From CAIWHR01 sp963734055 (GTDB lineage Bacteria > Pseudomonadota > Gammaproteobacteria > Burkholderiales > Casimicrobiaceae), in NCBI GenBank assembly GCA_963734055.1, contig CAVTFQ010000009.1, positions 227,862 through 291,861 of the forward strand: 64,000 nt of DNA. Direction: 5' to 3'. A program made the position numbers and the translations under genes. The first letter of the stretch is position 1. Every line of letters begins with the position of its first letter. The notes beneath the pieces are model-generated. The model made no database searches, was not told where the DNA came from, and was given only the letters and a program-made list of their open reading frames with translations. Below, one piece after another: positions 43,649-51,507 of this stretch.

Positions 43649-43942
43649 ATGTTCGCGATCGATAAAGGCCCTGCTGGCAACATAGTCATATCGGGGCGGC
43701 TCGACGCCGCGCAGGCGCCGACCGCCCAGGCGTTCCTCGACCAGGTCGAAGGGACGGTCACCCTCGACTGCCGCGGGCTCGAGTACATCTCGAGCGCCGG
43801 GCTCGGGGTGCTCCTCAAGACGCAGAAGCGGCTGCTGGCGGCGGGCGGCAAGCTGCGTCTTGCCGGCGTGAGCCGGCACCTCCAGGACATCTTCGGCTAC
43901 TCCGGCTTCGATCGGCTGTTCGAGATCGAGCCGGCGAAGTGA
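43649..43942 (+). CDS. STAS-domain anti-sigma factor antagonist
   Basis: Single-domain protein of 97 aa of the SpoIIAA/RsbV type. VISGRLDAAQAPTAQAFLD and LDCRGLEYISSAGLGVLLKTQK contain the phosphorylatable serine (S48 or S49). The phosphorylation state should be set by the adjacent SpoIIE/RsbW-like fusion. Its TGA stop overlaps the GTG start of the sigma factor gene, so both are made together. This ties the partner switch to the ECF sigma. Confidence 0.9.
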   Translation: MFAIDKGPAGNIVISGRLDAAQAPTAQAFLDQVEGTVTLDCRGLEYISSAGLGVLLKTQKRLLAAGGKLRLAGVSRHLQDIFGYSGFDRLFEIEPAK

Positions 43943-44544
43943 ACGTGGCGACCCAACCTTTGTCGCGCCCGGGTGTAATTGTGGACGACGGCACCGACCA
44001 GGTCCTGCTGGCGCGCTACAGGAAAGGGGACCGGGAAGCCTTTGCCGAGCTGGTGATTCGCTACCAGCGCCCGATCTACAACGCGGCGTTCTGGGTGCTG
44101 CGGAAGGCGGAGGATGCGAGCGACGTCACGCAGGACGTGTTCCTCAAGGTCGCGGAGCGATTGGACGAATACGATGGTCAGCACAAATTCTTCAGCTGGA
44201 TCTACCGCATCGCGGTCAACGAGGCGCTCAACCGGCTTCGCCGGGACCGACGCGAAGAGGAACTGGACGAAGAGGTCGAGCTCCCCGACTCGGAGCGAAG
44301 GAACCCCGAGCGCCAGGCCGGCGAAGCGGAGCTCTCGCGCAGGATCAAAGACGCCATGATGCGCCTCTCCGCCCACGACCGTACGGTCCTTACGCTGCGC
44401 CATTTCTCCGAGTGCAGCTACCAGGAGATCGGCGTCATCCTGGAGATCGACTCGAAGACGGTGAAATCCCGATTGTTCGAGGCGCGGCAGCGGCTGCGCC
44501 GGATGCTGCAGGACTACGAGCCCGATGGACATGAAAACACCTAG
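43939..44544 (+). CDS. ECF-type RNA polymerase sigma factor (RpoE-like)
   Basis: Sigma-70 family protein of 201 aa with only regions 2 and 4. Region 2 (about 24-95): LLARYRKGDREAFAELV, DASDVTQDVFLKV and FFSWIYRIAVNEALNRLRR. Region 4 (about 138-192): MMRLSAHDRTVLTLRHFSE, CSYQEIGVILEI and SKTVKSRLFEARQRL. GTG 43939 overlaps the STAS stop. The first 20 residues are poorly conserved and contain one copy of a 28-bp promoter-like repeat (43954-43981). The next gene, its likely anti-sigma, starts inside the last codons. Confidence 0.93.
   Translation: MNVATQPLSRPGVIVDDGTDQVLLARYRKGDREAFAELVIRYQRPIYNAAFWVLRKAEDASDVTQDVFLKVAERLDEYDGQHKFFSWIYRIAVNEALNRLRRDRREEELDEEVELPDSERRNPERQAGEAELSRRIKDAMMRLSAHDRTVLTLRHFSECSYQEIGVILEIDSKTVKSRLFEARQRLRRMLQDYEPDGHENT
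43954..43981 (+). promoter_or_regulatory. 28-bp ECF-promoter-like repeat, copy A
   Basis: CAACCTTT-N7-CCGGGTGTAATTG. The same blocks and spacing recur at 44774. AACC-type -35 and GTGTAAT-type -10 blocks are reminiscent of ECF promoters. Here it lies inside the sigma gene, so a transcript from it would lack the sigma start. Confidence 0.4.
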
Positions 44545-45718
44545 CTACGACTCACTGATCCAGGCGGTCCTCGACGGAGAGGCCACTCCCGGCGAGTCCG
44601 CCGAGCTCGAGCGCCTCCTGGCCGCCGATCCCGCCGCCCGGGCACGCTTCGAGGAATGGAAAGTGTTGTTCGACGGCCTCTCGCGCATGCCTCACGGCTT
44701 CCCGCCGGAGGGACTCGTGGCGGCGGTGATGGCCGAGTTGCCGCGCGAAGCGCCGCCTTGGTCAGGCGCCGACCAACCTTTCCCGCCACCGGGTGTAATT
44801 GCGGCAAGTTCCAAAGAGTCCCGGGTCACGAGCCGGGGAACGTCAACAACGGTCCACGCGATATCCCAGACAGGACCTTTTCCCAGGGGTGAATCCATGA
44901 TCAGCAAGCGCAGCAAGGTGTGGATTGGAGTGGCCGTTGCCGTGGCAGCGATCGCTGTCGGTTCGCAATTCGTCGACTATCCTCCCAAGGGCCAGGACGC
45001 GGCGGGCACCATCGCTCCGGCCCAGCGCTATCGGGCGGTCCAGCCGAGCGGCGATGACGTCAAGCTCGGCGGCGCGGCGGGCGCGCCGGCAGCCCAGGGC
45101 AACGCCGCCGAAAACGCGGGGGGCGCCATCAATCGGGACAGCAACCGCGATTCGGCGCGGGACTCGAACCGCGATTCGAGCCGTGATTCGGCGCGGGACT
45201 CGAACCGCGATTCGAGCCGTGATTCGGCGCGGGACTCGAACCGCGATTCGAGCCGTGATTCGGCGCGGGACTCGAACCGCGATTCGAGCCGTGATTCGGC
45301 GCGGGACTCGAACCGCGATTCGAGCCGTGATTCGGCGCGGGACTCGAACCGCGATTCGAGCCGTGATTCGGCGCGGGACTCGAACCGCGATTCGAGCCGT
45401 GATTCGGCGCGGGACTCGAACCGCGATTCGAGCCGTGATTCGGCGCGGGACTCGAACCGCGATTCGAGCCGTGATTCGGCGCGGGAATCCAACCGCGATT
45501 CGAGCCGTGATTCGGCGCGGGACTCGAACCGCGATTCGAGCCGTGATTCGGCGCGGGACTCGAACCGCGATTCGAGCCGTGATTCGGCGCGGGACTCGAA
45601 CCGCGATTCGAGCCGTGATTCGGCGCGGGACTCCAACCGCGATTCGAGCCGTGATTCGGCGCGGGACTCGAACCGCGATTCGAGCCGTGATTCGGCCCGC
45701 GATTCCAACCGGGATTAG
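44525..45718 (+). CDS. Membrane anti-sigma-like protein with 15-copy RDSx repeat tail
   Basis: Protein of 397 aa. The N-terminal 70 residues (SLIQAVLDGEATPGESAELERLLAADPAARARFEEW) look like the helical sigma-binding domain of zinc-free anti-sigma factors; no Cys or HxxxCxxC is present. A Pro-rich linker leads to one membrane helix (about 132-149). The periplasmic part ends in about 195 residues of strict RDSN-RDSS-RDSA repeats, a disordered polyampholyte. It overlaps the sigma gene by 20 bp. ATG 44897 with AGGGGTGA upstream and an ECF-like promoter at 44774 could start a shorter 273-aa form with only the helix and tail. A terminator follows at 45792. Confidence 0.8.
   Translation: MDMKTPSYDSLIQAVLDGEATPGESAELERLLAADPAARARFEEWKVLFDGLSRMPHGFPPEGLVAAVMAELPREAPPWSGADQPFPPPGVIAASSKESRVTSRGTSTTVHAISQTGPFPRGESMISKRSKVWIGVAVAVAAIAVGSQFVDYPPKGQDAAGTIAPAQRYRAVQPSGDDVKLGGAAGAPAAQGNAAENAGGAINRDSNRDSARDSNRDSSRDSARDSNRDSSRDSARDSNRDSSRDSARDSNRDSSRDSARDSNRDSSRDSARDSNRDSSRDSARDSNRDSSRDSARDSNRDSSRDSARDSNRDSSRDSARESNRDSSRDSARDSNRDSSRDSARDSNRDSSRDSARDSNRDSSRDSARDSNRDSSRDSARDSNRDSSRDSARDSNRD
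44774..44801 (+). promoter_or_regulatory. 28-bp ECF-promoter-like repeat, copy B
   Basis: CAACCTTT-N7-CCGGGTGTAATTG, matching copy A at 21 of 21 positions outside the spacer. Predicted transcription start near 44808, about 90 nt before ATG 44897, which has its own ribosome site. It may express a short form of the repeat protein. Confidence 0.5.
45158..45697 (+). repeat. 36-bp tandem repeat (minisatellite), 15 units
   Basis: Fifteen exact-length 36-bp units (540 bp), nearly identical, encoding RDSNRDSSRDSA. A partial unit precedes (45134-45157) and 18 bp follow (45698-45715). Unit 10 (45482) differs by GAC-to-GAA and TCG-to-TCC, giving RES-N; unit 14 (45626) has a silent TCC. The unit length is a multiple of three, so copy-number change keeps the frame. 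Confidence 0.97.
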
Positions 45719-45791
45719 AGGCGCAACAATCGCAAGGAAGCTTATACGCGGGGCGCTATATACTGACGCGCTCACTGCAATCAGTGCGAAG

Positions 45792-45817
45792 CCGCCGGCC
45801 TCAGTGCCGGCGGTTTT
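45792..45817 (+). terminator. Rho-independent terminator of the sigma/anti-sigma operon
   Basis: Stem CCGCCGGC (45792-45799) and GCCGGCGG (45806-45813), 6-base loop, followed by TTTTCGTTT. It separates the sigma operon from the metalloprotease gene. Confidence 0.85.
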
Positions 45818-45833
45818 CGTTTGGGCGCCCGCC

Positions 45834-45839
45834 TATAAT
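45834..45839 (+). promoter_or_regulatory. TATAAT -10 box before the 45877 gene
   Basis: A perfect TATAAT directly after the terminator, about 38 bases before ATG 45877. The -35 region is weak. It suggests that the large peptidase-barrel gene has its own housekeeping-type promoter. Confidence 0.5.
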
Positions 45840-45876
45840 GCGCGGGTTGGCCATGTTGGGTCAGGGGGGTCCCCGC

Positions 45877-48816
45877 ATGCGCGTTCGTCCTTTGCTGTTG
45901 ATGTTCGTGTTAGTGCCGGCGGCCGCGACCGCTGCCGCTGCTGACGAAAGTCCTGTCAACATTTCCGGCGTCGAGACGAAGGATCTCAGGCTCTACTACT
46001 ACAACTACCTGAGCTTCCTCGAACCGCACACGGTACGCACGTTCACCAACACTCTCGCCTGGTATCGCCGCATGCTCGGCTGGGTGCCCTGGGAGCGCAC
46101 GAGCGTGTTGCTGCAAGACCTCACGGACAATGGGGGAGCCTCCGTCGACCCTCGCGGCCTCCTCGTAATCGACGTCGCGCCGGTGTCGAACGCTTTCGAG
46201 ACCTTCCCCAGCAGCGAGAGGATGTACTCGCTGCTGAACCACGAGCTGATGCACGTGCTCCAGACCGACCTCTCGTCCGAGGACGATCGGCGCTGGCGGC
46301 GATTCTTCGGCGGCATCGTCGCAGCAGACGGGCGGAACCCCGAATCGATATTCTATAGTTACCTGACCATGCCGCGCTTCGCCGCACCGCGCTGGTACGC
46401 AGAAGGCAGCGCGGTGTTCTTCGAGACGTGGATGGGCGGCGGTATCGGTCGCGGCCAGGGCGGCTACGACGAAATGGTGTTTCGCGCCATGGTACGGGAC
46501 GACTCCCATTTCTACGATCCGCTGGGACTTGCCTCGCGGGCGAGCAAGGTCGACTTCCAAACGACGGCCAACGCCTATCTCTACGGCGAACGCTTCTTCA
46601 CGTTTCTCGCGTACACGTATTCGCCCGAGAAGGTCATCGCGTGGCTCCGGCGCGACGAGGGGAGCGCGCGTTACTACTCCGACCAGTTCCAGCAGGTGTT
46701 CGGCCTGTCGCTCGAGCAGGCCTGGCAGAACTGGATCGCATTCGAACACGAATTCCAGCGTCGCAATCTCGCCGCGATCCGGAAGTTCCCGGTCACGCCG
46801 CAACGCACGCTCGCCGGAAGCGCCGTGGGCTCGATATCGCGTATGTACTACGACGAAGCGACGGGAACCATCTACGCCGCATTTCGGTATCCGGGGTTCG
46901 TCGAGCACGTAGGCGCCCTGAATACCAGGGACGGGACTCTGAAGCGAATTGTCGACATCAAGCGGGCCGTGCATTACAAGGTGGCCTCGTTTGCCTACGA
47001 TCCCGGCAGCGCGACCGCCTTCTACACCAACAACAACCACAAGCTCCGCGATCTGGCGGCGGTTGATGTCAGGACCGGCGCGGAGCGGACACTGATCAAG
47101 CACGCCCGGATCGGCGACATTGTCTTCAATCCGGCCGATCGGTCGTTGCTCGGCGTCCGCTTCGAGGATGCCGTTGCGACGCTGGTCCGCGTTCCGTACC
47201 CTTACGACGACTGGCAAGAGCTTTATAAGTTTCCTTACGGCATCGTTCCGTCCGATCTCGACGTGTCGCCGGATGGACGCCTTCTCTCCGCCTCCTTGCA
47301 GGAAAGCAACGGCGACTACTTCCTGCGCGTGTGGGAGCTCCAGAGCGTTCTGAAGGGCGACTTGAAGCAGATCTCGGAGTTTCGTTTCGGGCAGGCGAAT
47401 CCGGAAAGCTTCACCTTTTCGCGCGACGGACGCTACCTTTACGGCAGCAGCTATTACACGGGGGTGTCCAACATCTTCCGCTACGAGGTCGCCACGGGGG
47501 CAGTCGAAGCCGTATCGAATGCGGAGACGGGATTCTTCCGACCCGTGCCGCTCGCCGACGGCAGATTGGTCGTACTGAGCTACACCGGCGAGGGATTCGT
47601 TCCCGCCGTCATCGAACCGCGGCCGATTCAGGACGTCAGTGCGATCAGCTTTCTGGGGACCGAACTCGTCGAGAAGTACCCCGAGCTCAAGACCTGGCAG
47701 GTACCGCCTCCGGGCACGGTCGACGACAAGAAGCTGATCGAGCGCGAGGGCCCGTACGTACCGCTGCGCAGCCTCGAGTTCGCGAACGCCTTCCCTGTGC
47801 TCCAAGGCTACAAGAATTACGTTGGTATCGGTTATCACTTCAACGTCGAGGATCCGCTTCGTTTCGCAAGCTTGGGCGTCACCGCGGCGTATACGCCGAG
47901 TACCGGCCTGCCCAGCGAGGAGCGCGGGCACGTCGACGTCTACGGCCGCTACGAGTTTTGGAAGGCCGAGCTCGCGTGGAATCGATCGGATTTCTACGAT
48001 CTGTTCGGTCCGACCAAACGCAGCCGCAAGGGTTACGCGGCCAAGCTGGGCTACGATTGGCTGCTGATCTACGACGACCCCCGAAGGCTCGATGCCTTTT
48101 TCGACGTCGCGTGGTATGACAAGATCGACACGCTGCCCACCGCGCAGAACGTGCCGACGAGCTTCACCCGGCTGCTGACGACCTCGGCGGAACTGAAGTA
48201 CACCGAAGTCCGCCAGTCGATCGGTGCCGCGGAGGACGAGAAAGGTGTCGTCTGGTCGGTCCTTTACACGGGCCAGGAGACGCTTGGAGCGACGTCCCCG
48301 CAGCTCCAAGGAACGCTCGGCTACGGCATACCGCTTCCCATCCACAATTCCTCGATCTGGTCGTGGACGGCGGGCGGCATCGCCAACGGCGCCAACAACC
48401 CGACCCTCGCAAGCTTCTACTTCGGTGGCTTCGGCAACAACTACGTCGACGACAAGTCGATCAAGCGTTATCGCGAGCCGCAGTCGCTGCCCGGGTTCGA
48501 CATCGACGAGGTGAGCGCGCTCCACTTCGTCAAGGAGCTGGTCGAGCTGAACGCGCCGCCCATCGTCTTCGAGTCGGCGGGTACGCCGGGCCTGTACCTC
48601 AACTGGCTGCGCGCGTCCGTCTTCGCCGCCGGCCTTTGGACCGAGCCGCAAAACCCTTCTCTGCGCAAGACCTACTCGAGCTTCGGCGCCCAGGCCGACC
48701 TCCGCTTCAGCCTGCTGCACTGGTACGGCATGACCTTGTCGGTCGGTTACGGCGCGGGCTTCGCGGGCAGCCGCAAGGCCGGGAACGAGTGGATGATCTC
48801 GCTCAAGATCATGTGA
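45877..48816 (+). CDS. Zinc-peptidase / beta-propeller / outer-membrane barrel protein
   Basis: Exported protein of 979 aa with signal peptide 1-23. Residues about 30-330 are a gluzincin-like peptidase: HELMH at 122-126 supplies two zinc His and the catalytic Glu, and E176 in RWYAEGSAV fits the third ligand. Residues about 340-620 repeat a propeller pattern (DLDVSPDGRLLSASL, FTFSRDGRYLYGSSY). Residues about 650-979 are alternating, aromatic-rich strands (YGRYEFWKAELAWNRSDF, TYSSFGAQADLRFSLLHW) typical of an outer-membrane barrel, ending WMISLKIM. ATG 45877 is chosen over upstream starts because the signal peptide begins there. Its stop overlaps the PrsW start. I do not recognise a characterised homologue. 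Confidence 0.85.
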   Translation: MRVRPLLLMFVLVPAAATAAAADESPVNISGVETKDLRLYYYNYLSFLEPHTVRTFTNTLAWYRRMLGWVPWERTSVLLQDLTDNGGASVDPRGLLVIDVAPVSNAFETFPSSERMYSLLNHELMHVLQTDLSSEDDRRWRRFFGGIVAADGRNPESIFYSYLTMPRFAAPRWYAEGSAVFFETWMGGGIGRGQGGYDEMVFRAMVRDDSHFYDPLGLASRASKVDFQTTANAYLYGERFFTFLAYTYSPEKVIAWLRRDEGSARYYSDQFQQVFGLSLEQAWQNWIAFEHEFQRRNLAAIRKFPVTPQRTLAGSAVGSISRMYYDEATGTIYAAFRYPGFVEHVGALNTRDGTLKRIVDIKRAVHYKVASFAYDPGSATAFYTNNNHKLRDLAAVDVRTGAERTLIKHARIGDIVFNPADRSLLGVRFEDAVATLVRVPYPYDDWQELYKFPYGIVPSDLDVSPDGRLLSASLQESNGDYFLRVWELQSVLKGDLKQISEFRFGQANPESFTFSRDGRYLYGSSYYTGVSNIFRYEVATGAVEAVSNAETGFFRPVPLADGRLVVLSYTGEGFVPAVIEPRPIQDVSAISFLGTELVEKYPELKTWQVPPPGTVDDKKLIEREGPYVPLRSLEFANAFPVLQGYKNYVGIGYHFNVEDPLRFASLGVTAAYTPSTGLPSEERGHVDVYGRYEFWKAELAWNRSDFYDLFGPTKRSRKGYAAKLGYDWLLIYDDPRRLDAFFDVAWYDKIDTLPTAQNVPTSFTRLLTTSAELKYTEVRQSIGAAEDEKGVVWSVLYTGQETLGATSPQLQGTLGYGIPLPIHNSSIWSWTAGGIANGANNPTLASFYFGGFGNNYVDDKSIKRYREPQSLPGFDIDEVSALHFVKELVELNAPPIVFESAGTPGLYLNWLRASVFAAGLWTEPQNPSLRKTYSSFGAQADLRFSLLHWYGMTLSVGYGAGFAGSRKAGNEWMISLKIM

Positions 48817-49832
48817 TGGCGGGCGACCTCGTTGTCCACATGCTGGTCGGGCTCGCGCCCGTGCTGTGCTTTCTGATCGCGCTCCTCTACCTCGACAGCT
48901 ACAAGCTCGTCTCGCTCAGGCTCGTGACCGCCGTGGTCGCCTGCGGCGTCGTCGCCGCCGGCGTCTGCTACGTGGCGAACGCCGGAATGCTCCGCGTGCT
49001 TCCGCTCGAACGCGAGTCGTACACGCGTTATGTCGCGCCCGTGATCGAGGAGTTCGCCAAGGCGCTCATCGTCGTCGCCCTCGTGCGCCGCCATCGGATC
49101 GGATTCCTGGTCGATGCCGCGATCCTGGGTTTCGCCGCGGGCACCGGCTTCGCGCTGGTCGAGAACGTTTACTACCAGCGCCTGATCCCCGACGCGGAGC
49201 TCGGCACGTGGATCGTGCGCGGCTTCGGGACCGCGTTCATGCACGGTGGCACGACGGCCGTCTTCGCGATGATGGGTCTCGCGCTCTCGGAGCAGCGCAG
49301 GCGGTCGCTTGCCGTCGCCCTCGCACCAGGGTTCGCGCTCGCGGTCGTACTCCATTCGGCATTCAACCACCTCGTGGCCTCGCCGCGGATCGCCTCGCTT
49401 GCGATGCTCGTCACGCTGCCGCCGCTGCTCTTCGTGGTGTTCCAGAGGAGCGAGCGGGCGGTCGCCGATTGGCTCGGCCGCGGCTTCGACGCGGACGCGC
49501 AGATGCTGGAGTCGATCAACTCGGGTCGCTTCTCCGACTCCCCGGTCGGCCGCTATCTGAGCTCGCTCAGGGAGCGCTTCCACGGGCCGGTCGTCGCTGA
49601 CCTCCTGTGCTACCTGCGTCTCTACACGGAGCTCGCGCTCCGCGCGAAGGGCATCCTGATGATGCGCGAGAGCGGCTTCGAAGTCGGCGTCGACGAGGAC
49701 ACGCGCGCGAGCTTCGCCGAGCTGCGCTATCTCGAGAAGAGCATCGGCCGGACGGGCCTCATGGCCGTCCACCCGCTCCTGCACATGAGCCGCCAGGACT
49801 TGTGGCAGCTCTATGTGCTGGAGACGCCGTGA
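48816..49832 (+). CDS. PrsW-family intramembrane metalloprotease
   Basis: Polytopic inner-membrane protein of 338 aa. Family motifs are intact: EEFAK (78-82), FALVEN (112-117), MHG (142-144) and LHSAFNH (179-185), spread over membrane helices in the first 205 residues; the rest is a cytosolic helical domain of about 130 aa. In Bacillus PrsW cuts the anti-sigma RsiW; here the anti-sigma-like protein at 44525 is the natural candidate substrate. ATG 48816 overlaps the preceding stop (TGATG), so it is coupled to the zinc-peptidase gene. Confidence 0.9.
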   Translation: MAGDLVVHMLVGLAPVLCFLIALLYLDSYKLVSLRLVTAVVACGVVAAGVCYVANAGMLRVLPLERESYTRYVAPVIEEFAKALIVVALVRRHRIGFLVDAAILGFAAGTGFALVENVYYQRLIPDAELGTWIVRGFGTAFMHGGTTAVFAMMGLALSEQRRRSLAVALAPGFALAVVLHSAFNHLVASPRIASLAMLVTLPPLLFVVFQRSERAVADWLGRGFDADAQMLESINSGRFSDSPVGRYLSSLRERFHGPVVADLLCYLRLYTELALRAKGILMMRESGFEVGVDEDTRASFAELRYLEKSIGRTGLMAVHPLLHMSRQDLWQLYVLETP

Positions 49833-50235
49833 ACGGCGCGGGGCGTGAGACCGGCGAGCCGGGGCAGCAGCTAGATCCTGGCGGCAATCCAGAAAACGAA
49901 TGTGCTGAACAGCAGATTGACGGTCAGGACATTCATGACGCTGCACTCGCATGGCGCGCGCCGCGACCTAAACGGTCGAGCGAGTTCGGGGGGCGTGAGT
50001 GAGGTCGAAGCGTAGCGTACCTTGGCGCAATGAAAAGTTGACCGGCGCCGACCAGACGGCGTTCCGGCGCCACCGCAGCGGTCGCATGCATTCTCCGTCG
50101 TCCCCGCGAAGACGGAGACCGAGTGACGTTGGACTGCCGCCTGCAATGACCCAAGTCGCTGGATTCCCGCGTTCGCGGGAATGACGGCTGCACAGGAATC
50201 ATGCATCGTAGAAACGACGTCTTGAATGTTCGCAA
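49833..50235. other. 403-bp gap with repeat and possible 21-aa peptide
   Basis: Between prsW and the next minus-strand gene. A minus-strand frame at 49871-49936 encodes MNVLTVNLLFSTFVFWIAARI, a single hydrophobic peptide of 21 aa that may be a real small membrane protein or a remnant. The dispersed repeat copy 2 occupies 50082-50197. Nothing else is visible. Confidence 0.4.
50082..50197. repeat. Dispersed palindromic repeat, copy 2
   Basis: Matches 991-1108 in the same orientation, with identical core segments (CCAAGTCGCTGGATTCCCGC, TTCGCGGGAATGACG, TGCACAGGA). Hairpin potential as in copy 1. Non-coding; the short ORFs across it are artefacts. Confidence 0.85.
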
Positions 50236-50745
50236 CTAGCGGCGCAGCACGTTCAGCGGAAGCAACGAACGCAGCGCGTCCCATTGCGTGAAGAAGGCCA
50301 CGGCCTCGGGGCTCCGTTCAGCCGCGCTGATCACATACGTCCCCCACGCGGCGCCGCCCGCCGCGTAGACGCCCGCTGCCGCGCCGCCGACGGCGGCCCA
50401 GCCGATCGCTCCGCCGCCGATGGCGAGGAGTCCGATCGCGAGCCCGCCGAAGGCGAGCACGCCTAGCGCAAAGCCGCCGATGGCAACGAGACCGACGGCA
50501 AGACCGCCGACGGCGATGCCGCCGCGCGCGAGCCCGCCCAACGCGATGAACCCGGTCGCGATGTCGCCCACCGCGACGATGCCCTTCGCGTGGCCGCGCA
50601 CTTCGCCGGCTTCGGGATCGGGGCCGAGGGCGATGGCCCAGAGCGGCAGTCCGAGGTACTCGTAGTCGCTGCGGCGACGCAGGCCGCGAAAGGCGCCCGA
50701 GGGCGTCGCGGCGGCACGGCCTTTCGTGCGGTCAGAGGCGGGCAT
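50236..50745 (-). CDS. Gly/Ala repeat membrane-associated protein
   Basis: Protein of 169 aa. After a polar start with DYEYLGLPLWAIALGPDPE comes about 85 residues of a regular 6-residue pattern (AxGGxA, for example GIAVGGLAVGLVAIGGFALG), which would form either a parallel beta-helix or zipper-packed membrane segments. A short helical C-terminus follows (about 140-169). I have seen this repeat type in small bacterial proteins near zinc-ribbon or YvlB-like genes, but no function is known. It is the last gene of the probable SPFH operon. Confidence 0.7.
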   Translation of the reverse strand: MPASDRTKGRAAATPSGAFRGLRRRSDYEYLGLPLWAIALGPDPEAGEVRGHAKGIVAVGDIATGFIALGGLARGGIAVGGLAVGLVAIGGFALGVLAFGGLAIGLLAIGGGAIGWAAVGGAAAGVYAAGGAAWGTYVISAAERSPEAVAFFTQWDALRSLLPLNVLRR

Positions 50746-50776
50746 GACGGCATCTCCTCTCGAATAGAAACTCGTG

Positions 50777-50971
50777 TCAGGAATCCTCGCCGCCGGCGAC
50801 GTTCGTCTGCGGCTCGCGGGGCTTCGGCCCGCGGCCGCGGCGGGCGAGGGCGTCGCGGAGCAGGAACTCGATCTGGGCGTTGACGCTGCGGAGCTCGGCT
50901 TGAGCGAGGCGCTCGAGCTCGGCCCACACCGCCGGGTCGATCCGTAGCAGGAATGCCTTCTTGTCGGCCAT
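50777..50971 (-). CDS. Arc/RHH-type small DNA-binding protein
   Basis: Protein of 64 aa. Residues about 5-45 match a ribbon-helix-helix fold: AFLLRIDPAVWAELERLA, then RSVNAQIEFLLRDAL; the strand residues KAFLLRI would contact DNA. The C-terminus is basic and then acidic. No toxin gene adjoins, so it is more likely a local transcription regulator. It may bind the inverted repeat in the operon promoter at 52675. Confidence 0.75.
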   Translation of the reverse strand: MADKKAFLLRIDPAVWAELERLAQAELRSVNAQIEFLLRDALARRGRGPKPREPQTNVAGGEDS

Positions 50972-51001
50972 CGCCGCGCCGGGCCCCGTCGTGTCCCGGT
51001 C

Positions 51002-51499
51002 TCAGCCGCGGTGGCGGAAGCGCAGCCAGAGCGAGCCGATCCACACGGCGAGCATCATCGCGAATGCCGCGAGCAGCGTAAAGAAGAGCTCGGCGGGCAG
51101 GCGCGCCGGCGTCAGCCGGTTCGCCTCGAGCACCACGTAATGGACGCCGACGATGAAGATCGTCAGCAGGCAACCGAACCACGCGCCGTGCGCGCTCAGC
51201 GCGTCGATCGTCTCCTGCCGGTGCGGGGGGGCGAGCCAGTATTCGCGGTTCGGGATGTTGATCGCATAAGGACGGACCCGCGGCAGGAACGCGATCGTGC
51301 CGGCGACGATCGCCGGCAGCGCGAGCCCGAACCCGAGCATGAACAGCAGGTACATGCCGTGCGACATCCAGGCGTTCGCGGCATGCCGCAGGCCGAAGTG
51401 CGAGGCGATCGCGGCGGGCATCCCGGCGGTCGTGGCGACGATGAACGACGTCGCAATGGCGGCACTGAACGCATAGCAAAGCCACGCGAGACGAGCCAC
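51002..51499 (-). CDS. DUF1648-like membrane protein (GTG start)
   Basis: Inner-membrane protein of 165 aa with four predicted helices (about 5-25, 50-70, 105-125, 135-158). The early SHFGLRHAANAWMS is the DUF1648/SdpI-like signature. Most of the frame has no ATG; GTG 51499 with AGGAGG 5-6 bases upstream gives the right N-terminus. It lies 8 bp after the small zipper gene. In SdpI such proteins act as immunity or sensor factors; here function is unknown. Confidence 0.75.
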   Translation of the reverse strand: MARLAWLCYAFSAAIATSFIVATTAGMPAAIASHFGLRHAANAWMSHGMYLLFMLGFGLALPAIVAGTIAFLPRVRPYAINIPNREYWLAPPHRQETIDALSAHGAWFGCLLTIFIVGVHYVVLEANRLTPARLPAELFFTLLAAFAMMLAVWIGSLWLRFRHRG

Positions 51500-51507
51500 G
51501 CATCCTC

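Noticed and set aside
45134..45715. CRISPR array
   Set aside because: Units of 36 bp are CRISPR-sized, but there are no unique spacers and the units are contiguous and coding. No cas genes are present.
44843..45775. Long ORFs on the minus strand and in other frames across the 36-bp repeats
   Set aside because: The repeat unit length is a multiple of three, so any stop-free frame stays open. Only the plus frame continuous with the anti-sigma domain has a plausible start and context.
50777..50971. Antitoxin of a toxin-antitoxin pair
   Set aside because: The fold is right, but neighbours are membrane proteins with no toxin-like sequence.
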